From Streptomyces sp. JH34 (GTDB lineage Bacteria; Actinomycetota; Actinomycetes; Streptomycetales; Streptomycetaceae), in assembly GCF_029428875.1 (NCBI RefSeq), contig NZ_JAJSOO010000001.1:620001-684000 (forward strand): a DNA stretch of 64,000 nucleotides, in the 5' to 3' direction. Shown here in pieces: positions 8,566-16,550 of this stretch (its first letter is position 1; the number at the start of each line of letters is the position of its first letter). Below the pieces are notes generated by a model that worked only from the letters and a program-made list of their open reading frames with translations, was not told where the DNA came from and did not search any database. The translations under genes and the position numbers were made by a program.

Positions 8566-9983
8566 GGTCGTTCCTCCTCGAACAGGGCGCGGACGGCGGC
8601 GCCGCAGTAGAAGCCCTGGCAGCGCCCGCCGCGGGCGCGGGTGCGGCGCCGCAGGCCGTCCGGGGAGTGCGGCGGGATCGTCGAGGCCAGCGCGTCCCGG
8701 ATCTCGCCGAGGCTGACCTGTTCACAGTGGCAGACGAGGGTGCCGTACGCCGGGTCCCCCGCGATCAGAGCGGCGTCCCGGTACGGGCGGGTGAAGGCCT
8801 CGCCGAGACCGGGCATCGTCAGGGGCGGCAGATCGTGCGGTTCGCCGGGGTCCAGACCGACGGCCGTGAGCAGTTCCATGACGTGGCGTCCGATCGCCAT
8901 GGACGCGGTGAGGCCGGTGGAGCGGATGCCGCCCACGGCGACGTAGCGCAGGCCGGGGTACTCCTGGATGCGGTAGTCCTCCTGCCCCGTGGCGGCGCGC
9001 AGTCCCGCGTAGACGGCCGTGACCTCCTCGTCGAGGAGCGCGGGCACGATCCGGCGGCCCTTCTCCCGGAGGAACCGGATCCCGTCGGCCGTGGAGCCGG
9101 TGGCGGTCTTGTCGTCGAGTTCCTCGGCGGTGGGGCCGAGGAGGACGTTGCCGAACACGGTCGGTGCGACCAGGACGCCCTTGCCCGCCGGGCCGGGGAC
9201 GGGCAGCAGGATGTGGCTGACGAGCGGGCGGGCCAGCTTGTCGAAGACGACGAGCTGGCCGCGGCGTGGGGTCACGGTGAAGACGTCGTGGCCGAGGAGG
9301 CGGTCGACCTCGTCGGCGTGGAGCCCGGCGGCGTTGACGAGGAAGCGGGTGCGCAGCGGGCCGCGCGAGGTGGTGAGCGTGTGGGTGTCGGCGTCGGTGG
9401 TGATGTCCAGCACCCGGCAGTTCAGGTGCAGATGGACGCCCCCGCGGACCGCTTGGGTGGCGAAGGCGAGCGGGGTGGTCCAGGGGCAGATGATGCTCTC
9501 GTCGGGGACGTCGAGCGCGCCGAGGGCCCCGGGGCCGAGGTGCGGTTCGCGGGCCCGCAGCTCCTCGGCGTCGATGATGCGGGACGCGTGGTAGCCGTTG
9601 CGCGCCGCCTTGTCCCGCAGCCCGGGCAGTGCGGCGAGCTGGTCCTCGTCCCAGGCCACGAGGAGCGCCCCGACGCGTTCGACCGGGATGCCGGTCTCGG
9701 TGGCGTAGGCGGCGAGCAGGTCCCGTCCTTCGCGTACGAGGCGGGCCTCCAGCGATCCGGGTACGGCGTCGAAGCCGGTGTGCAGGATCGCGGTGTTGGC
9801 CTTGGAGGTGCCGTCGCCGATGTCGTCGGCCGCGTCGATCAGGGCCGTGCGCAGTCGGTGGCGTGCCAGTTCGCGGGCGACGGCCGCGCCCACGACGCCC
9901 GCGCCGACGACGGTGACGTCGTAGGTGCCCTCCGCGCCACCGTCGGGGTGAAGAGGGCCGGCTGTGGTGAGGGTGACGGTCAC
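8562..9983 (-). CDS. FAD-dependent glycerol-3-phosphate dehydrogenase-like protein with BFD [2Fe-2S] domain
   Basis: A 473-residue flavoenzyme. GTG 9983 overlaps the kinase stop (GTGA junction). The DAO-fold FAD site DVTVVGAGVVGAAVARELAR starts near residue 22. The DAO domain runs to about 390, and the C-terminus has a BFD-like [2Fe-2S] module with cysteines in LVCHCEQ and RCQGFYCG. This arrangement is that of GlpA-type anaerobic glycerol-3-phosphate dehydrogenase and its LhgO relatives. With the kinase upstream and the NAD-type oxidoreductase downstream it would oxidise the phosphorylated polyol and hand electrons on. The substrate being glycerol 3-phosphate is inferred from operon layout. 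Confidence 0.82.
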   Translation of the reverse strand: MTVTLTTAGPLHPDGGAEGTYDVTVVGAGVVGAAVARELARHRLRTALIDAADDIGDGTSKANTAILHTGFDAVPGSLEARLVREGRDLLAAYATETGIPVERVGALLVAWDEDQLAALPGLRDKAARNGYHASRIIDAEELRAREPHLGPGALGALDVPDESIICPWTTPLAFATQAVRGGVHLHLNCRVLDITTDADTHTLTTSRGPLRTRFLVNAAGLHADEVDRLLGHDVFTVTPRRGQLVVFDKLARPLVSHILLPVPGPAGKGVLVAPTVFGNVLLGPTAEELDDKTATGSTADGIRFLREKGRRIVPALLDEEVTAVYAGLRAATGQEDYRIQEYPGLRYVAVGGIRSTGLTASMAIGRHVMELLTAVGLDPGEPHDLPPLTMPGLGEAFTRPYRDAALIAGDPAYGTLVCHCEQVSLGEIRDALASTIPPHSPDGLRRRTRARGGRCQGFYCGAAVRALFEEERP

Positions 9984-11413
9984 ACGCGCTCCAGCAGGCT
10001 GTCCACGGCGGCGCGGAAGCCCGCGAGACGCTCCGACGCCTCCTCGGGGCCGATGTGTGGTTCGTACACGGCGGAGGGACGCCACGGGGGTGTCGCCCGG
10101 CCCGGCGTCAGGTCCGGATCGAGTCCGAGTCTGGCGACCACGCCGGCGCCCAGCGCGGTCGCGTCGGGCAGCGCCGAGACCTCGACGGGCCGTTGCAGCA
10201 GGTCCGCCTGGGTCTGCATGAGCAGGGACGAGCGGGTCAGTCCGCCGTCGACCCGCAGCGTGGTCAGCGGGGCGCCCTGGTCGGACGCGACGGCGTCGGC
10301 CAGGGCGACGACCTGTGCGGCGATGCCCTCGCACAGCGCCCGGACGAGGTGGCCGGCGGTGGTGTCGAGCCCGAGCCCGGTCACGGAACCGCGCAGGTCG
10401 CTGCGCCACCAGGGGGCCGCGAGGCCGGCGAGCGCGGGGACGAAGGTGACCCCGCCGGTGTCACGGACGGAGGCTCCCACCGGGTCGAGGTCCGCGGCCC
10501 CGGAGATCACCCCGAGATCGGTGAGCCAGCGCACGGCCGAGGCGGCCGTGTACACCTGGCCGTCGAGGCAGTAGGCGGTCCGGCCGCCGAGGCGCCAGGC
10601 GACGCAGCTGACCAGACCGGTGGAGCCGGCGCTCGGGCGGCTGCCGGTCTGCGCGAGGAGGAACGCCCCGGTCCCGTAGGTGCACTTGGCCTGGCCGGGT
10701 TCCAGCGCGTTCTGTGCCAGCAACGCGGCCTGCTGGTCCACGAGGAGGCCGGTCAGGGGGATCTCCCCGCCGAACGCGGTGGTGGTGCCGACCGGACCGG
10801 CGCAGTCGACGACGGCGGGCAGCCGCTCGTCCGACAGACCGAAGACCTCCAGGGCGGCTGGTGACCAGTCGACGTCGTGGAGGCTGAGCAGCTGGGTGCG
10901 TCCCGCGGTGGCGGCGTCGGTGACGAAGGCCCCCGTCAGCTGGTGGACCAGCCAGGAGTCGCTGGTGGTCACGACCCCTTCCCGGGTCAGCTCGCGGCGG
11001 ATCCACGCCATCTTGGGCGCGGCGAAGTACGGGTCGAGGGGCAGTCCGGTGAGCCTCTTCAGCTCGTCGGCGTGTGCCGAGAGGTCTCCGCAGACGCCTT
11101 CCGCACGGCGGTCCTGCCAGACCACGGCGTCGGTGAGCGGCCGTCCGGTCGCGGGGTCCCAGGCCAGTACCGTCTCTCCCTGGTTGGCCAGGCCGACGGC
11201 CGCCACGGGTTCGGCGGCGTCCGCCACCGCCTGCCGGCCGGCGTCGAGGACCGACCCGATCAGCTCGGCGGGGTCGGCCTCCACCAGGCCCCCGGCGCCG
11301 TAGCGCGGGCGCACCGGCGCCGAACCGGAACCGATCACCCCGCGCTCCGGGCAGATCACCAGCGCCTTGGTCCCGGATGTCCCCTGGTCGATGGCGAGTA
11401 CCGGCTCTGTCAA
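9980..11413 (-). CDS. FGGY-family carbohydrate kinase, glycerol kinase-like
   Basis: A 477-residue FGGY kinase, first gene of the three-gene operon. I chose TTG 11413 because it places the family N-terminus TEPVLAIDQGTSGTKALV at the start and GGAG precedes it; ATG 11464 is an alternative. Glycerol kinase hallmarks are VGLANQGETVLAWD, VVWQDRRAEG and GLPLDPYFAAPKMAWI in the N-terminal half and the ATP-site GGLTRSSLLMQTQADLL near the C-terminus. It would phosphorylate glycerol or a similar polyol for the coupled dehydrogenase. No aquaporin-type facilitator or GylR-type regulator is adjacent, so this looks like an accessory system distinct from a full gyl operon. Confidence 0.82.
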   Translation of the reverse strand: MTEPVLAIDQGTSGTKALVICPERGVIGSGSAPVRPRYGAGGLVEADPAELIGSVLDAGRQAVADAAEPVAAVGLANQGETVLAWDPATGRPLTDAVVWQDRRAEGVCGDLSAHADELKRLTGLPLDPYFAAPKMAWIRRELTREGVVTTSDSWLVHQLTGAFVTDAATAGRTQLLSLHDVDWSPAALEVFGLSDERLPAVVDCAGPVGTTTAFGGEIPLTGLLVDQQAALLAQNALEPGQAKCTYGTGAFLLAQTGSRPSAGSTGLVSCVAWRLGGRTAYCLDGQVYTAASAVRWLTDLGVISGAADLDPVGASVRDTGGVTFVPALAGLAAPWWRSDLRGSVTGLGLDTTAGHLVRALCEGIAAQVVALADAVASDQGAPLTTLRVDGGLTRSSLLMQTQADLLQRPVEVSALPDATALGAGVVARLGLDPDLTPGRATPPWRPSAVYEPHIGPEEASERLAGFRAAVDSLLERV

Positions 11414-11787
11414 TCGACGCTCCAGCCGTGCGGACCGCCCGGACCCGGGCGGAATCGTGATCATCTGCTCCCGGTGCCCACAGTCGTGCAGACCACGCCG
11501 TGCGTCAACCCCGGCCAGAACATCCCGCACGGGCTTGTATACCGCGATCAACGTCCGCCATAAGGGCGCTACTTGAGTAAGATCCGCGGAGTCACCGGAA
11601 GGCGGGCTCCGGGCGCTCTACACTCTCCGCCGAGTGGACAACCGGACGATGACCACCGGCAGTTCATGACAGCACAGCCCAACCCCCCACGCTTCTTGAG
11701 GATTCATGACGAGACGATCCTGCGCCGTGCCGCCGTGCCCGGCTCACGGCCCCGCCCCCACCGCGCGTCCAGGGGCGGGGCGCGTAC
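11414..11787. other. Divergent intergenic region, glycerol-type operon / unknown protein
   Basis: 374 bases with no convincing gene. On the minus strand TATACA (11536-11541) is a good -10 for the kinase operon with a weak -35 (CTTATG type). On the plus strand TACACT (11619-11624) is a possible -10. No long palindrome resembling a GylR site was seen. Confidence 0.35.
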
Positions 11788-12795
11788 ATGGCTACCGGTG
11801 ATTTCCGGCCGGTCTACCACCCCGCGGGACACGATCACGCGTTGCGTGTGGCGTTACAGGACCTGCGTACGGGCCGCTGGCTCGCCATGCGGAATCTGCT
11901 GGAGAGCACACCGGACTGGGCGCTGTGGACCCAGCGGACCCAGGTCCTCGCGGCTGTGGCGGCGGGCTCCGACACCGTGCACGCCTGGCTCGCCGAGGAG
12001 CCGAGGAGTGTGGCGGCGACGGTGATGCACGCCCGGGTGAAGGTGGAACGTGCCGTGCGCGCGCACCGTGAGAAGCACCCGAGCGCCCAGCAGTTGTGGC
12101 AGGAGGCGTGGGAGGGGTGCCGTTCCGCAGCGCACGCCTCGCCCGCGGACCCGGTGCCGTGGGTCTGTCTCCTCGCGCTGTCCCAGCTCGACGAGGATCA
12201 GCGTCTGGAGGAGCACAGGCTGCTGCCGCCCGGACCGATGCTGTTCCCCGGCCCCTGGGGGCTTCTGGCGGAGGCGGACAAGCGCGATCCTTTCAACCGG
12301 GAGGCATACCACCGGATGCTGCAGTTCGTCTACGCCAGACGGGCGAGCGGCACACTCTCCGAGGCGGTCAACTTCGTGCAGTGGGCGTCGTCCTCCGCTC
12401 CGGAGGGCTCCGCGCTCCATGTGCTTCCGCTGTACGTCCGGGTGGAGCGCTACCGCCGTGAGCACGGCAACGAGCGGGCGCTCGACCTGCACTGGGTCAC
12501 CGAGGACGGGGAGCGGGACGCCCGGCGCGCCCTGCACATCTGGTTCCGGGCCGCCGACCCGCCCGCCCTGTCCCTGCTCGATCTCAATTATCTGGCGCAT
12601 GCCCTGTGGGGTTCGCTCAGGTTCGCCGAAGCCGCGCCGGTGTTCCGGGCGATGGGTCCGTACTACACCTCGGCGCCCTGGGCCCATCGCACCCGTACCC
12701 CGCAGGATCCGGCAGGTGCCGAGGACGTGTTCCTCCGGGCCCGTGGCCGCTGTCTGGCGGCGGAGCACGAGCCCGGAGGGCCACCTCACGGCTGA
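11788..12795 (+). CDS. Conserved-looking hypothetical protein
   Basis: 335 residues from ATG 11788, with a purine-rich AGGGGCGGGG upstream. The protein is hydrophilic and mostly helical, rich in Trp (LLESTPDWALWTQRTQVL, LWQEAWEGC, EAVNFVQWASS), without signal peptide, membrane helices or recognisable catalytic motif. The repeated helix-turn-helix spacing resembles TPR-like repeats but I cannot assign a family. It lies 62 bases upstream of an amino-acid permease on the same strand, so cotranscription is possible. Codon usage matches its neighbours. Confidence 0.65.
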   Translation: MATGDFRPVYHPAGHDHALRVALQDLRTGRWLAMRNLLESTPDWALWTQRTQVLAAVAAGSDTVHAWLAEEPRSVAATVMHARVKVERAVRAHREKHPSAQQLWQEAWEGCRSAAHASPADPVPWVCLLALSQLDEDQRLEEHRLLPPGPMLFPGPWGLLAEADKRDPFNREAYHRMLQFVYARRASGTLSEAVNFVQWASSSAPEGSALHVLPLYVRVERYRREHGNERALDLHWVTEDGERDARRALHIWFRAADPPALSLLDLNYLAHALWGSLRFAEAAPVFRAMGPYYTSAPWAHRTRTPQDPAGAEDVFLRARGRCLAAEHEPGGPPHG

Positions 12796-12857
12796 CCGGG
12801 CCGCCCCGCCCCATCTGTTTCCCGTCCCGCCCGTCCCCCCACCTGGAGGTCGTCTCC

Positions 12858-14387
12858 ATGTCCATATCCGCCTCGACCCCGTCGGGCACGGAGCCCGCGC
12901 CGCAGAAGGACGAGGAGCAGCGGCTCCGCGAGCTGGGTTACCAGCCCGTACTCGCCCGCCGTATGGGCGGCTTCGGGAACTTCGCGATCAGCTTCTCCGT
13001 CATCTCGATCCTCTCCGGCTGCATGACGCTGTACGGCTTCGGCATGTCGACCGGCGGCCCCGCCGTCATGCTCTGGGGCTGGGCCGGTGTCGGCCTGTTC
13101 GTGCTCTGCGTGGGCATGGCCCTGGCCGAGGTCACCAGCGCGTACCCGACGTCGGGGGCGCTCTACTACATGGCCGACCGGCTCGGCGGCCGCAAGTGGG
13201 GCTGGTACACCGGGTGGCTGAACCTGCTCGGCCTGCTGGGCGCGATCGCCGGGATCGACTACGGGGCCGCGCTGTTCACCGGCGCGCTGCTCAATCTGCA
13301 GTGGGGGTTCGACCCGACCCCCGGACACACGATGGTGATCTTCCTCTGCATCCTGCTGCTGCACGCCGTGCTCAACCTCTTCGGGGTGCGTCTGGTCAGC
13401 GTCCTCAACTCGATCAGTGTGTGGTGGCACCTGGGTGGTGTCGCCGTGATCGTGACCGTGCTGGCGATCGTGCCCTCGAACCACCAGTCGCCGTCGTTCG
13501 TCTTCACGGAGTTCGTCAACGGCACCGGCTGGGAGAACCCCCTCTACGTGGCCGCGATCGGTCTGCTGCTGGCGCAGTACACCTTCTGCGGGTACGACGC
13601 CTCGGCCCACCTGTCCGAGGAGACGTCCAACGCCTCGGTGACGGCGGCGAAGGGCATCGTGCGGGCCATCTGGGTGTCGTGGATCGCCGGTTTCGTGCTG
13701 CTGGCCGGGCTGACCTTCGCCATCCAGGACTACGCGGGTACGCAGAACAGTGCCACCGGGGTCCCGCCCGCCCAGATCCTCATCGACGCACTGGGTACGG
13801 CGGGTGCCACCGTGATGCTGCTGATCGTCATCGCGGCCCAGCTGTTCTGCGGCAACGCCGAGGTGGCGGCCGCGAGCCGGATGGTCTTCGCCTTCAGCCG
13901 TGACAACGCGCTGCCGGGCTCGGCGCTGTGGCGCAAGGTGAGCGCGCGGACCCAGACCCCGGTGCCCGCGGTGTGGCTCTCGGTCGGTGTCGCCGCGCTG
14001 CTGGCGGTCCCGTCGCTGTACTCCGCGACCGCGTACGGGGCGGTCACGGCGATCAACGTCATCGGGATCACGCCCGCGTACGCCATCCCGATCTACCTGA
14101 AGCTGCGGGCCGGGGACCGCTTCGAGCGCGGCCCCTGGCACCTGGGCCGCTGGTCGAAGCCGATCGGCTGGATCGCCGTGGTGTGGGTCGCCGTCGTGAC
14201 CGTGCTGTTCCTGCTGCCGCAGTCCTCGCCGGTGACCGTCGACTCCATGAACTACGCGTCGATCGCCCTGGTCGCGGTGCTGATCCTGGCCACGGTGTGG
14301 TGGTTTGTCGCACGCCGTTCCTACAGCACTCCGGCCGCGTACGGGAACGCCCGTGAGCAGGCGGAGATCGCCGAGGGCATCGTCTGA
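12858..14387 (+). CDS. APC-superfamily amino acid/amine permease
   Basis: A 509-residue permease with about 12 transmembrane helices. ATG 12858 follows GGAGG (12845-12849). The first helices carry the amino acid/choline transporter (ACT) family pattern: GGFGNFAISFSVISILSG, GMALAEVTSAYPTSGALYY and, later, FCGYDASAHLSEE. ACT-family members import GABA, choline, ethanolamine or other amines with protons. There is no neighbouring catabolic gene to define the substrate; the upstream unknown gene is the only likely operon partner. The stop is 22 bases from that of the convergent TauE/SafE gene. Confidence 0.88.
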   Translation: MSISASTPSGTEPAPQKDEEQRLRELGYQPVLARRMGGFGNFAISFSVISILSGCMTLYGFGMSTGGPAVMLWGWAGVGLFVLCVGMALAEVTSAYPTSGALYYMADRLGGRKWGWYTGWLNLLGLLGAIAGIDYGAALFTGALLNLQWGFDPTPGHTMVIFLCILLLHAVLNLFGVRLVSVLNSISVWWHLGGVAVIVTVLAIVPSNHQSPSFVFTEFVNGTGWENPLYVAAIGLLLAQYTFCGYDASAHLSEETSNASVTAAKGIVRAIWVSWIAGFVLLAGLTFAIQDYAGTQNSATGVPPAQILIDALGTAGATVMLLIVIAAQLFCGNAEVAAASRMVFAFSRDNALPGSALWRKVSARTQTPVPAVWLSVGVAALLAVPSLYSATAYGAVTAINVIGITPAYAIPIYLKLRAGDRFERGPWHLGRWSKPIGWIAVVWVAVVTVLFLLPQSSPVTVDSMNYASIALVAVLILATVWWFVARRSYSTPAAYGNAREQAEIAEGIV

Positions 14388-14409
14388 CCGTGCCTCCCCC
14401 GGGCGGCCT

Positions 14410-15177
14410 TCAGCCCAGCAGCAGTTGGAGGCCGCCCAGGACCGTTGCCCCGATCACGAGCCGGTCGAAGATCTTCTGGTTGATCCGGCCGACGCAGGCG
14501 CGGCCGAGGTAGGCGCCGGGGACGACGAACAGCACGAGGGCGGCGTCGAGCAGCAGCGACCGCGCGTCGATGAGGCCGAGTCCGACGCTGAAGGGCACCT
14601 TCGAGGTATTGACGATCAGGAAGAACCACGCCGACGTCCCCAGGAAGCCCAGTTTCCGGAAGCCCGCCGACAGCAGGTAGAGCGACATCACGGGGCCGCC
14701 GGCGTTGGCCACCATCGTGGTGAACCCGCCGAGCACCCCGTACGAACGGGCCTTCAGACGCTCTCCGCGCGACGGCGTGCCGGAGCCCTCCTCGTCCGGG
14801 GGCGGCTGGGGCCGTTCCCGCCGGCGCCAGAGGGTGACGCCCGCCATGAAGAGCAGGATCGCGCCGATCGAGGTGCGTACGGCGTCGTCGTCGGCCCACA
14901 TCATGAAGGCGGTGCCCGCCGCCACGCCCACCGCGACCGCGGGGAAGAGGCGCAGCAGGGTCGGCCAGTGGGCGTGGCGGCGGTAGACCAGCACGGCGAT
15001 GATGTCGCCCGCGATCAGGATCGGGAGCAGCACTCCGGTCGATTCGCGGGCCGGGAGTACGGCCGCGAAGACCGCGAGGCTGATCGTGTTGGCACCGCTG
15101 ACCGCCGTCTTCGAGAAGCCGACGAGAGTGGATGCCGCCGCGAGCGCGGCCAGTTGCCAGAGTGTGATGGTGTCCAT
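14410..15177 (-). CDS. TauE/SafE family anion exporter
   Basis: A 255-residue, 7-8 helix membrane protein of the TauE/SafE (DUF81) family, which exports sulfite, sulfoacetate or related organic anions. The start is ATG 15177. Each half carries a family repeat: LVGFSKTAVSGANTISLAVF near residue 18 and GFTTMVANAGGPVMSLYLL near 150, with a charged cytoplasmic loop (about 112-140) between them. A -10-like TACCAT lies shortly upstream on the minus strand. No sulfur-metabolism gene is next to it, so the substrate is open. Confidence 0.86.
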   Translation of the reverse strand: MDTITLWQLAALAAASTLVGFSKTAVSGANTISLAVFAAVLPARESTGVLLPILIAGDIIAVLVYRRHAHWPTLLRLFPAVAVGVAAGTAFMMWADDDAVRTSIGAILLFMAGVTLWRRRERPQPPPDEEGSGTPSRGERLKARSYGVLGGFTTMVANAGGPVMSLYLLSAGFRKLGFLGTSAWFFLIVNTSKVPFSVGLGLIDARSLLLDAALVLFVVPGAYLGRACVGRINQKIFDRLVIGATVLGGLQLLLG

Positions 15178-15283
15178 GCCGGATCAGATGGTAGACACAT
15201 CCTCTCTTGGGCGGATCATCATTCCATCCAGTAGACCGCCGGGCGCGCCGGTCCCTCGCTATGCTGCGATCGCTCACGGAAAC

Positions 15284-15295
15284 GTTCAAACGAAC
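15284..15295. promoter_or_regulatory. Putative operator GTTCAAACGAAC before the hybrid regulator gene
   Basis: GTTC-AAAC-GAAC is an inverted repeat 28 bases upstream of the regulator ATG and 18 bases downstream of a TATGCT -10 element (15260-15265). Its first nine bases GTTCAAACG recur, inverted, at 16450-16458 in front of the ABC operon, consistent with one regulator acting at both places. Confidence 0.5.
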
Positions 15296-15323
15296 ATCGC
15301 ACAGCGGTAGGCAGGGGGCCAGC

Positions 15324-16448
15324 ATGCGGGAGCCGGTTGAGCTGAGGCGTAAGCGCATCCTCGCGGTGGTGCACGCGCGCGGAGCGGTCAAGGTGAGCTC
15401 GCTCGCCACCGAGCTGGACGTCTCGGCGGTCACGCTCCGGCGGGACGTGGAGGAGCTGGCGAGGACGGGGATGCTGCGGCGCGGGCACGGGGTGGTGCGG
15501 CCCGTGGGCGACGAGGCCGGTCCGGCGGCGCCGGTGCCGGCCGCGCGGAGCGGCGAACCGGCCGCGGAGGGCGCCGCGATCGCCCTGGTCGTCCCGGAGC
15601 GGCATTCCTATCTCTACGAGACCCTGCACGGCGCCAGGACCACCTTGGAGGAGGCCGGGGCCCGGATCGCCCTCCACATCGCCCCGCAGGCGGCGGGGGC
15701 CGAACGGCCGCAGGTGGAACGGGCCCTGGCGGCGGGGGCGCGCGGACTGCTGATCGCCCCCCGGTGGCGCAGCGCCGCGGGCGAGGAGGCGGACTACGGC
15801 TGGCTCGCCGACGTGGGGGTGCCGACGGTCCTGATGGAGCGGCGTCCCCGGCCGGGCAGCGCGCTGCACGCCGTGGACACGGTGTGTTCCGACCACTGGT
15901 ACGGGATCCACCTGGCCGTGGACCATCTGGTCTCTCTGGGCCACCGGCGGCTCGTCCTCGCCGCCAGGAACGACAGCCCGACGGCGCGTTCCATACGGGC
16001 CGCGTTCGCCGACATCGCGAGCACACGGCCGGAGGTCGAGGACTGGTCGGTGGTGCTCAGCTCCCCGAACGCGGGGCCGGGCGAGCCCGGTTCCCGGGAG
16101 GAGGTCCCGGATCTCGCGGGGCTGCTGCGGGAGCGGGGCGTGACGGGCGCGGTCCTGCACGGCGACGAGGACGCCCTGATGCTGGTCCAGCGGTTGTCCG
16201 AGAGCGGGATCCGGGTCCCGCGGGACTGCTCCGTGGTGGCGTACGACGACGTCGTGGCGGCCCTGGGCAGCACCGCCCTCACCGCGGTGGCTCCGCCGAG
16301 GGCCGAGATCGGACGGGCCGCGGCCGAGCTGCTCCTGCACCGGCTCGCCCACCCCGCCGGCACCACCGGACCCGTGCGCAGGACGGAGCTGCTCCCCCGG
16401 CTCGAAGTGCGCGGATCGACGCGGGAGTCGTCCGTTCCAACAGAATGA
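15324..16448 (+). CDS. DeoR-type HTH fused to LacI-type sugar-binding effector domain, regulator
   Basis: A 374-residue transcription regulator. ATG 15324 follows GGCAGGGGG. Residues 1-57 are a DeoR-family winged HTH (RRKRILAVVHARGAVKVSSL, then DVSAVTLRRDVEEL), not a LacI headpiece. Residues about 85-365 form a LacI/GalR periplasmic-binding-like effector domain with GIHLAVDHLVSLGHRRLVLA and the hinge YDDVVAALGS. DNA half and effector half thus come from different regulator families, a combination known in actinobacteria. It sits immediately upstream of the sugar ABC operon and shares a GTTCAAACG site with it, so it most likely controls that operon and itself in response to a sugar. Confidence 0.85.
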   Translation: MREPVELRRKRILAVVHARGAVKVSSLATELDVSAVTLRRDVEELARTGMLRRGHGVVRPVGDEAGPAAPVPAARSGEPAAEGAAIALVVPERHSYLYETLHGARTTLEEAGARIALHIAPQAAGAERPQVERALAAGARGLLIAPRWRSAAGEEADYGWLADVGVPTVLMERRPRPGSALHAVDTVCSDHWYGIHLAVDHLVSLGHRRLVLAARNDSPTARSIRAAFADIASTRPEVEDWSVVLSSPNAGPGEPGSREEVPDLAGLLRERGVTGAVLHGDEDALMLVQRLSESGIRVPRDCSVVAYDDVVAALGSTALTAVAPPRAEIGRAAAELLLHRLAHPAGTTGPVRRTELLPRLEVRGSTRESSVPTE

Positions 16449-16449
16449 C

Positions 16450-16465
16450 CGTTTGAACACTTCAA
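16450..16465. promoter_or_regulatory. Putative operator upstream of the ABC importer operon
   Basis: CGTTTGAAC (16450-16458) is the exact reverse complement of the site at 15284-15292, and TTGAA-CAC-TTCAA (16453-16465) is a perfect short palindrome over it. It lies 20 bases upstream of the -35 element at 16485. Confidence 0.5.
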
Positions 16466-16473
16466 GCTTCTTC

Positions 16474-16513
16474 TGATCGATCTATTGACCGCTATCGATC
16501 AGCCGATCAGTAT
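16474..16513 (+). promoter_or_regulatory. Promoter of the ABC importer operon with flanking inverted repeat
   Basis: TTGACC (16485-16490), 17-base spacer, CAGTAT (16508-16513) is a good promoter reading into the lipoprotein gene. The -35 is enclosed by a perfect inverted repeat: TGATCGAT (16474-16481) and ATCGATCA (16494-16501), 12 bases apart, which could bind a second regulator or the same one. Confidence 0.5.
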
Positions 16514-16550
16514 TCCCCGTGTCTCGAATCAGGAGCCGCGGGAGGCGCAC

